64,000 bases of DNA, taken from NCBI RefSeq assembly GCF_011075055.1, contig NC_058145.1, forward strand, positions 15,311,894 to 15,375,893, given 5' to 3'. The notes under the pieces are model-generated. The model was not told where the DNA came from. It saw nothing but the letters and a program-made list of their open reading frames with translations, and did no database searches. The first letter of the stretch is position 1. Each line of letters begins with the position of its first letter. The stretch comes from Mangifera indica. Lineage: Eukaryota; Streptophyta; Magnoliopsida; Sapindales; Anacardiaceae. Below, piece by piece: positions 50,218-64,000 of the stretch. Both the position numbers and the translations under genes were made by a program.

Positions 50218-51457
50218 TGGCTGCACTGATTATAGTTTCTTAGTCGCAGATAGGTGTTTCTTAACCGGTTGAAGAACTGAATCAGGTGCAGTTAATGACT
50301 GGATAGCAGGTTTGGCTGCTTGACAAATATCCATAAAGCAGCTCTGCTTCGTTGCAACTCACATCTACATCTAGTTACTTTTCACCAGCACTGTTGAATT
50401 CCATAATCTGCCTTCCCTTGAATGTCACATATATTCCTTTAAGTAGCACTTTTATTCCTTCAAATTCTTTTTCTTCTTTAAACTGTGAATTCCTGGGCCA
50501 CTAGTTTTGCCATATCCTTTGTATAATATCCACTACTAGTTTCTTATTATTGATGTGAATGTATTATAGTAATAATAATAATAATAATAATGATGATGAT
50601 GATGATGTTGGAATAAAGTGTTTGAGCTCCAGGCTGCTCATTCTTTTTGTTTGTGCTTTACTCATAAATTTGGAAGTCAAAATGTTGGTTGCCTTTTTTT
50701 TTTAATGAACAGGATGCCAAAGCATACCTGAAGCATAAAATTATACATATTATGTTGCATACATAGTTGAACTCTAATTTAAAACTATTTAATGATATAT
50801 TATATTTATATATAAAATTATATATATAACATTACTCATCTGAATATATATAATTAAATAATTACATACATAACCCTATCCTATATTTTCAAAAATTTGT
50901 ATAAAGACAAAGAAAACAACTTATTTACAGTCACCATTGTTACTTGCAAAAAATTTCGCCTCTAAAAATATTTTGTTTATCGTTATACCTTATGTAAAAT
51001 CACACAACCAATTTTCACACAACTAGCCAATAGAGGATTTAACATTTGCATAGTCATTTGTTAGATTACTTTATATTGTATGAAATATTTTTACTTATTG
51101 GGTTTCAGTTGCTTTTACCAAGTGATTAGAGATGATTTTAATGAATTAGAGTAAATGATATTATAAACATATATTAATTTATATAATTAGTTGTTATATA
51201 TAAATATAAGCTCTTATTGATATCCAATTGCCATCTCAAGGCATCCATTTTTCTAATAAAATTTGAATTCATAAAAAAAAAACTATTCATTCGGTATACT
51301 ATAAACTAAAATCAAAGACTTATTGAAAGTTAGGCGGAAGTTGTTCTCCTGCCTGTGTTCCAACAGTCATTGTTATGTTTATAAAATTTCTAACTTATAA
51401 AATAAAAAAAATTAAATTAAATCAAAGGTTCCTTTTCCTTTTTTTCTTTCTTTTTAA
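50218..51457. other. Intergenic, 3' flank of the REVEILLE-like gene
   Basis: The first 300 bp are probably the 3' untranslated region. A trinucleotide microsatellite lies at 50570-50607. The remainder is AT-rich with no recognisable gene. Confidence 0.5.
50570..50607. repeat. Compound AAT/ATG trinucleotide microsatellite
   Basis: About seven AAT units pass directly into about five ATG units. It lies some 350 bp after the stop of the REVEILLE-like gene. Confidence 0.95.
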
Positions 51458-51949
51458 GGCCAGACACTATATATTATCTAAGTTTTAACTCAATCGTAAA
51501 AATACATTTATAATAATTCAAAAGTTTAAATATTTATTTATAAGTTAACTTTTATTAAAATTTTTAGTTATAAGTAAAAATAAAATCGCTATTTTACTAT
51601 TAAACACTAAACTATAAAAATTAATATTATTTCTTTTTTAAGTTTTAAAAACTAATATTTTACCCCATTTTCAAAGTCTACAAAATTAACATTTCACTTT
51701 TAAGATTTGTTTTCCTTCTCCAGCTGCCATCATTTTTGTTGATGACTGAAGTTTTTCACTTATCTTTTAAATCCGATAATAAAAAATGATAAAACTTTAT
51801 CTTTTGTTATGTCTTTTTAATGTAGATGTATCAAATGGTCTTCGTCGGAGAAGGTCAGCTTTGCGTAAAATATTATTATTATTATCATTTTTAAAGTGGA
51901 GGGGAGGGGAGGGGAGGGGAGGGGGAAAGGAGGGAATTGCCCTTTGGCC
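51458..51949. mobile_element. 492-bp possible foldback-family element with a G-rich repeat
   Basis: The right end, read inversely, is GGCCAAAGGGCAATTCCC, matching the terminus shared by 7679-8337 and 44517-45033. The left end begins GGCCAGACACTATA, a poorer match. Flanks TCTTTTTAA and TTCTTTTAA are a possible imperfect 9-bp duplication. Near the right end are five GGGGA units (51901-51925). Confidence is lower because the inverted repeat is weak. Confidence 0.5.
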
Positions 51950-52532
51950 TTCTTTTAATATTATTACAATAAAACTATGTGTACCTATTTTTCGTATATA
52001 ATTTGTGTGCACAGATGAAGTGTTATCATATGATTTGATGTTTCTTTATTATATGATAACACATGTTTTAAAATCACTTAATTACATGATGATATATCAC
52101 TATATACATAAATTATATATAAAAAATAAGTACACATAATATTGCTCATATTATTATCATTTTTAAAGAGGTAAGCGGTGAGTGTGCCAAGTGTTAATCG
52201 TGAGTTGCCATAGTGGTGAGGTGTCAGCTTTGCGTAAAATAGGGCCTACAAGACTGGTCTTCACGGCTCGGCCGCTTCGCGTTCCATTGCATCAATTGAA
52301 GCGTCTTAGTCGGCTGTATATTCTGTTTTCGTTAACGGTGACACTGACACTGACCTGACCATTTCTTCTATTTAAAAAAAACAATCACATCACAATTTAC
52401 CACAGCACTCGTTGATTATCATTTAAAAATCTGTCTCTATATATATTATTGCACGCACGACTCTGGCGACTCTCACTTTCATTTCGAAACTTTTAGATTC
52501 CTTTTTCTTTCGTCTGTCTGCATTTCTCTTCA
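51950..52532 (+). promoter_or_regulatory. Upstream region of UDP-glucose pyrophosphorylase
   Basis: A TATA box candidate TATATATATT lies at 52438-52447, 86 bp before the ATG at 52533, a normal spacing for a short pyrimidine-rich plant leader (TTTCTTTCGTCTGTCTG at about 52505). Confidence 0.55.
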
Positions 52533-58977
<6,445 letters not shown>

Positions 58978-59684
58978 GTGGAAATGTTAACGTTTGAGGA
59001 GTTTCTTTTCTTCATCTCGTTTTGCTTGGTCTATGTTTATTTGAGATAGAATTCTATTTCATGTAACATTTTGATTCCATCAAATGCCGATCATCTGGTG
59101 GTTGGTTTGACACTTACCATAATATTTGAATTTTGATTATTCTCTTTTATTGAAATATGAAATAAGTAGCCACTATGGATTAACTAGACCTAACTAACTT
59201 TAAACTTTGTAATATTAAATTATAAGCCTCACAGAATTTATATTTGTAGTTACAAACTATAGCCAACATAAAATGCTTCTATTTTAAACTTAATGTAAAA
59301 CTAGAATTAATCAAGCTATTAACGACCAGAGACATCTGTGATGGAGGCTGAGGTGTCTCCATGAACCTTTGTTTCGGCATCAATAAAGGTAGGCCTTCTT
59401 ATTAGTGGTTTATTCCGTATGGAGCCCTTGCTCTTTAGTAAAACAACCACTTCTGACATTGTTGGCCTCGAAGCAGGAGCGGCCTGAGTGCACATTAGAG
59501 CTATTTCCACTACTTTTTTCGCTTCTTCTTGAGTGTACTCATTTGGGTCTAAACGGTCATCCATCAAATACATATGCAAGTCATTCTCGTATAGTTTCCA
59601 TGCCAATATACATTCAAGTGCATGAGCAAGCAATTCTAGTTTTTTTTTTTTTAAAAAAAAGAAGAAGTGAATTTCATTATAATT

Positions 59685-59993
59685 AGGGTTAGATTTGAGT
59701 TGAATTGAGTTTGATTCGTTTGAAAGGAGTTAAACTTAACTTGAGGTTTGAGCTCGGTTCAGTATTGCAGTTGAACAAAAAATAACTAAAAAGACGTCAT
59801 TTTGATACATTTCGATCAAAACAATGTTATTTTAGTTGATTTATATTGAAAAATTTCAAGTTTACAAGCTTGACGAGTCAAACATCTCTAAAACTCAAAC
59901 TCGAGCTTGAAAACATATATAACTCCTAGACTCGAGTTTACTTGAATCGAACTTGTTTTCAAACTCAAATAAACTTGACTCAAATCTAACTCT
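59685..59993. mobile_element. 309-bp inverted-repeat MITE in a pseudogene intron
   Basis: The left end AGGGTTAGATTTGAGTTGAA matches the inverse of the right end, AGAGTTAGATTTGAGTCAAG. The interior contains many ACTCGAG/TTGAGTTT-like palindromic words. The corresponding intron of copy 2 is only 122 bp and lacks this sequence, which marks it as an insertion after or outside the duplication. A target duplication is not clear. Confidence 0.7.
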
Positions 59994-60660
59994 ATGTATA
60001 TCTAATTTTAAATATTTAATTAAATATTTATATAATGTGTTATTATATGATTATATATTACATGATAATGCATGATCTAAATATTTAATTAGATACTTAA
60101 CCATAAGTATAAGTAGTTTTATTGTTAAATTAAATACCCGCTTGAGGAGGTAATCGTCAATATCTGTGAGTTCATTATTCTTTTTGCCAATGATGATTTC
60201 GAGGACGACGACACCGTAGCTATACGTATCAGCTTTCTCTGATAATTGTCCATGTATTGCATACTCAGGTGCTGTGTGTCCCCTGAACAATACATTTAAA
60301 ACTATCAATTAATCAAATAAAAAATTTAAAATAATTTTGTATAAAATAAAGAAAAAAAAAAAAGAAAAAGAACTCACAATGTCCCTGCAAATTTGGTGAT
60401 AACATGGGTTTGACTTTGAGGTAAAGCCTTGCTAATCCAAAATCAGCTATCTTTTACTGGAAATCATCGTCTAAAAGAATATTGCTGGGCTTTATATCTC
60501 GATGAATTATGCAGACATGAAAATCCTCATGCAAGTACGCGAGCCCTCTTGCTGTGTTCAGGATTATGTCATAACGTTGTTTCCAGCTCAAACACCCTCG
60601 TTTTTCACCTGTGCCCAAGAATACAAATGTTTTTGAGAGAGCTAGAGATGCTGGTAATAC

Positions 60661-61076
60661 TAGGGCTGGCAACCGGCCAACCTATACGAGCTTGGTTTGT
60701 TCAAACTTGGATTTGTGAAAAAAATTTAAGTTTATGTTTCGAGTCTAAAATTTTTTGTTTAGGCCTGATTCATTAATTTTTTTTTAAGTGTTGGGTTTGT
60801 TTAAACCTCTTTTGGTCCATTTTATAATTTAAAAAATCTGTGAAAATATTTTTATAATTTTTTAATAAGTTTAAAAATATCACAATTCATCCCTATCCAC
60901 AATAAATTTCAAATCCATCTGGGCGTAAGCTTGAAAAAATTTTATTCATCCGATAACATAACTATCGAATTTTTTATCGACATTTATTTGAGACCTGAAT
61001 TTTATTCAACCCAAAACTAAATTTGTTGGACTAAACAATCGGGCTTCGGGTTTGCTTGTCTCAATTGACAGTCCTA
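60661..61076. mobile_element. 416-bp hAT-type MITE in a pseudogene intron
   Basis: The ends are TAGGGCTGGCAA and TTGACAGTCCTA, an imperfect 12-bp inverted repeat of the hAT type. The 8-bp flanks GGTAATAC and GGTAACAG match at six positions. Copy 2 has a short intron here without this insert. Confidence 0.75.
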
Positions 61077-61919
61077 GGTAACAGTCGTAGCTTTGTATAT
61101 GATATATATGTTTCACATTCGGAAGACAACTTGAGCAGTCCAGAGAAATATGAAATCATAATAGCTTACCAAACAACAATTTATCAAGGCTGCTGTTGGC
61201 CATGAACTCATAAACAAGAAGAAGCTCTGGGCCTTTGCTGCAACAGCCAAGAAGTCGGATGAGATTCCGGTGATGAACATTGCTTATAAGCTTGACTTCA
61301 TTTTCAAAATCGGATATTATCCTGCGAGACAACCCAATTGCTAGTTTCTTCACTGCTACCACTTTTCCATTATTCAGAGTTCCCTGCAGTGTAACCACAC
61401 CAGGAATTTCAGAAAAATCTGTAAAATGACATTAATTATATAATTTGATTTCACCTTGTAAATTTCACCAAAACCTCCTTCTCCAAGTTTATTTTCTTCA
61501 CTAAAGTTTCTTGTCGCAGAAACCAAATCTTTATATCTGTAATTGACTGGACCTTGCAACTCAGTTGCTTCTAGGATATTTCCTGTCACAAAGAAGAAAG
61601 CATGTGCTTGTAAATTGATTATTGGTTAATTTAATTTTCAGAGTTCATTTCAAATATGCTTGAAATTTACTAGAGAATCTTTCTTTTCAATGCTCAAAAT
61701 AAGATGAAATTATTAAACTGGATTATTCCTGATAATGATGAATATTAACGATTTTAGTTTTGGTTTACTTCTCTTTTTTTCAGTGATGTTCCTTTTCCTT
61801 GATAACATGAACCAGACAAACAATGCCATAAGTGGCAGACTGATCCCTCCAGCCACTGTTCCTCCAACCAGACTGATGCCTAGAAAAATTCTCTCAAACT
61901 CTCTCTTTGAATGATTCAA

Positions 61920-62304
61920 AAATAGTGGAGGAATAATGAGTTAAATCCGTCTAGCTTCTTTTTATTTTTCTAGAAAAATGTCATACACCGCCTGCAAGTT
62001 GTTTCCCACTAATGACAATTTTTGAAATCATCATGAAACGCATCCTTATCTAATATTCAAATGTGTTAACCGTACACAGGCGTGTATCCCAATATCTACG
62101 AGTGTGTATGCCAACCAGATTTAGCCAAATTCAATCATATTACACAAAAAAGACTATATTACCCTTGTCATTACATGCACAGGTGTGTGACATTCCCACA
62201 CGACCGTGCAACCCCAAAAATCATAATCAATGTAATTCAAACACAATTAATCACATATATGTGTCAAATGACAAAAATAACATCAAATATACTTGTTGGT
62301 ATTA
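61920..62304. other. Sequence between the truncated kinase and the duplicated UGPase tail
   Basis: An extracellular DUF26 exon would be expected upstream of the transmembrane exon, but no such sequence is seen. A GTGTG-rich stretch at 62075-62200 is unexplained. The junction of the tandem duplication is at about 62305. Confidence 0.5.
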
Positions 62305-62491
62305 TAGCGAAGCTGGAATTCCTAATAGGGTTGTATTAGAAAACAAGGTATGCTACTATTGCTATCAATATTTGATTAAAAATAGCTAAAAAATTTGTCA
62401 TCATTTTAGTTTTGCGTTTACTGGATTTTCATTGCTCACAATAATATGTGTAATTTATGTGCAGCAAATCGATGGCCCTGAGGATCTCTAA
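62305..62491 (+). pseudogene. Duplicated 3' fragment of the UGPase gene
   Basis: 62309-62349 resembles part of UGPase exon 20 (AGCTGGAATTCC, then TTAGAAAACAAG) but lacks one base, so the frame is shifted. The following intron is similar in length to the original, and the last exon is present at 62465-62491, reading QIDGPEDL and a TAA stop. The downstream flank to 62838 also matches 58978-59320. There is no promoter or upstream exon, so this is a passenger of the kinase duplication. Confidence 0.93.
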
Positions 62492-62837
62492 TCAGTAAGT
62501 GAAAATTTTGGAAGAGTTTCTTTTTTTCACCTTCTCATTTTGCCTGGTCTATGTTGATTGGAGTTAGAACTCTATTTGATGTAATACTTTGATTCCATCA
62601 AATTTGGATCATCTAGTGGTTGGTTTGACACTTACCATATTATTTGAATTTTGATTATTCTTTTTTATTGAAATATGAAATAAGTAGCCACTATGGATTA
62701 ACTAGACCTAACTAACTTTAAACTTTGTAATATTAAATTATAAACCTCACAGTATTTATATTTGTATTTTACAAACTATAACCAAAATAAAATGCTTCTA
62801 TCTTAAACTTAATGTAAAACTAGAATTAATTAACTTA

Positions 62838-64000
62838 TTAACGACCAGAGACATCTGTTATGGAGGCTGTAGCGTTAGATGCAGAAGAAGCAGTGGAGGT
62901 TGAGGTGTCTCCGCGAACCTTTGTTTCGGCATCAATAAAGGTAGGCCTTGTTATTACTGGTCTATTCTGTATGGAGCCCTTGCTCTTTAGTAAAACAACC
63001 ACTTCTGACATTGTTGGCCTTGAAGCAGGAGCTGCCTGAGTGCACATTAGAGCTATTTCCACCACTTTTTTGGCGTCTTCTTGAGTGTACTCATTTGGGT
63101 CTAAATGTTCATCCACCAAATCCACATGTAAGTCATTCTCGTACAGTTTCCATGCCTATATAAATTCAAATGTTAATATTATTTAGTCAAAATGTCATTC
63201 GGCCTTAAGTGGGTGCCCATTGTCATGTGGGTACTTAATTGGGCTCAAAATTGAGTATTTATTGTAAAATTAAATACCCGTTTGAGGAGATAATCATCAG
63301 TGTCTCTGAGTTCATTACTCTTCTGGCCACTGATGATTTCGAGTACGACGACACCATAACTGTACGTATCAGCCTTCTCTGATAATTGTCCATGGATTGC
63401 ATACTCAGGTGCTGTGTATCCCCTGATCAACAATACATGTAAAACTGTCAATTAATCAAATCAAAATAATTTTGGATAAAGTAAATAAAAAAATAAGAAC
63501 TTACAATGTCCCTGCAAATTTGGTGCTAACATGGCTTTGACTTTGAGGTAACAGCCTTGCTAATCCAAAGTCAGCTATCTTTGGCTGAAAATCATCGTCT
63601 AAAAGAATATTGCTGGGCTTTATATCTCGATGAATTATGCAGACATGAAAATCCTCATGCAAGTACGCCAGCCCTCTTGCTGTGTTCAGGATTATGTCAT
63701 AACGTTGTTTCCAGCTCAAACACCCTCGTTTTTCACCTGTACCAGTCGAAATTGAGACCTTTGTTAATCAAGAAAAAGAACTGAAAGACAGCATGAATGG
63801 TTCAGAGAAATATAAAGTTATAATAGCTTACCAAACAGCAGTTTATCAAGGCTGCTGTTGGCCATGAACTCATAAACAAGGAGAAGTTCTGGGCCTTTGC
63901 TGCAACAACCAAGAAGCCGGACGAGATTCCGGTGATGAACATTGCTTATTAGCTTAACTTCATTTTCAAAATCAGATATTATCCTGTGAGACAACCCAAT
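62838..64000 (-). CDS. Receptor-like kinase copy 2 (CRK2-like), 3' part, runs off the right edge
   Basis: Visible exons on the minus strand: 63832-64000 (continuing outside), 63505-63736, 63278-63422 and 62838-63155. They encode [39 protein letters not shown], the catalytic loop [55 protein letters not shown], and a C-lobe ending in a Ser/Thr-rich tail and TDVSGR. All residues lost in copy 1 (Pro before KIADFG, the frame after DFG, the last acceptor AG) are intact here, so the kinase should be active. By family these are plasma-membrane receptors with two extracellular DUF26 Cys-rich domains acting in immunity and stress; that part and the ATP-binding loop lie beyond 64000. Its tail is 11 residues longer than in copy 1. 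Confidence 0.93.

Larger units (their letters stand above)
59319..61919 (-). pseudogene. Receptor-like kinase copy 1 (CRK2-like), 5'-truncated pseudogene
   Basis: Recognisable exons on the minus strand: a transmembrane exon starting near 61919 (GGTVAGGISLPLMALFVWFM, then basic SRKRNITEKKR), 61455-61582 (YKDLVSATRNFSEENKLGEG), 61170-61383 (VVAVKKLAIG, HHRNLIRLLGCC), 60378-60608 ([16 protein letters not shown]), 60138-60282 ([19 protein letters not shown]) and 59319-59603 (C-lobe and tail). The kinase lobe is of the DUF26/CRK2 type. Breaks: an in-frame TAA at 60454-60456 replaces the Pro before KIADFG; a 1-bp deletion near 60424 shifts the frame just after DFGLAR (exon 231 nt versus 232 in copy 2); the last acceptor reads TTG instead of TAG at 59604-59606; no extracellular domain precedes the membrane segment. 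Two small elements sit in its introns. Confidence 0.9.
62305..64000. repeat. Second unit of a tandem segmental duplication (first unit begins at 58797)
   Basis: The order UGPase exon 20 tail, intron, exon 21, shared 3' flank, kinase 3' end and kinase exons is the same in 58797 onward and 62309 onward, offset by about 3.51 kb. Similarity is high in the flank (for example AAGTAGCCACTATGGATTAA at 59163 and 62682). Unit 2 continues past the right edge. Confidence 0.92.

Noticed and set aside
60429..60776. 115-codon plus-strand frame across the kinase pseudogene
   Set aside because: It is the antisense of the kinase exon plus the adjoining MITE; the same antisense frame recurs in copy 2.

Overview
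The window is nuclear DNA of a flowering plant, most likely a eudicot. The coding regions are broken by many short AT-rich introns with GT..AG borders, the proteins belong to plant families (RABF Rab5, peroxisomal polyamine oxidase, OXS3, DJ-1D, ATG5, alpha-expansin, REVEILLE, cysteine-rich-type receptor kinase), and the intergenic DNA is AT-rich and full of small terminal-inverted-repeat elements. The species cannot be named from the sequence alone. Gene models were built by hand from frame continuity, splice borders and family alignment; exon sums are all multiples of three.

Layout. 32-604 (-): 5' part of a Rab5-type GTPase gene that continues past the left edge. 605-9730: intergenic, with four inverted-repeat elements. 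9731-16572 (+): ten-exon polyamine oxidase with a peroxisomal C-terminus. 17260-17816 (-): OXS3-like nuclear stress protein. 19328-22609 (-): double-domain DJ-1 protein. 24063-29748 (-): ATG5. 30594-31694 (+): single-exon membrane-anchored SGNH/PC-esterase protein, divergent from ATG5. 34071-37523 (-): alpha-expansin with a 2.65 kb intron and a 1.85 kb element beside its start. 39503-47747: long gene-poor stretch with a promoter-like cluster of ACGTGG and evening-element motifs. 47748-50217 (+): REVEILLE1/7-like MYB factor. 52533-58977 (+): complete 21-exon UDP-glucose pyrophosphorylase. 59319-64000 (-): two tandem receptor-kinase copies, the first a pseudogene, the second intact as far as visible.

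The genes do not form a pathway; this is an ordinary plant gene neighbourhood. A loose stress/redox theme (polyamine oxidase, OXS3, DJ-1D, autophagy) is probably coincidental.

The most interesting signals are structural: (1) a T-to-A change at a splice donor that leaves polyamine oxidase dependent on a GA-AG intron or disabled; (2) a family of foldback elements with 9-bp target duplications, one of them a nearly complete 0.9 kb hairpin upstream of polyamine oxidase; (3) a 1.85 kb element with an exact 9-bp duplication and about six 120-bp tandem repeats, 125 bp upstream of the expansin start; (4) a tandem duplication that carried the last exons of UDP-glucose pyrophosphorylase along with a receptor kinase; (5) a same-strand cluster of five ACGTGG cores and two evening elements upstream of the REVEILLE gene. 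No wholly new gene system was recognised.
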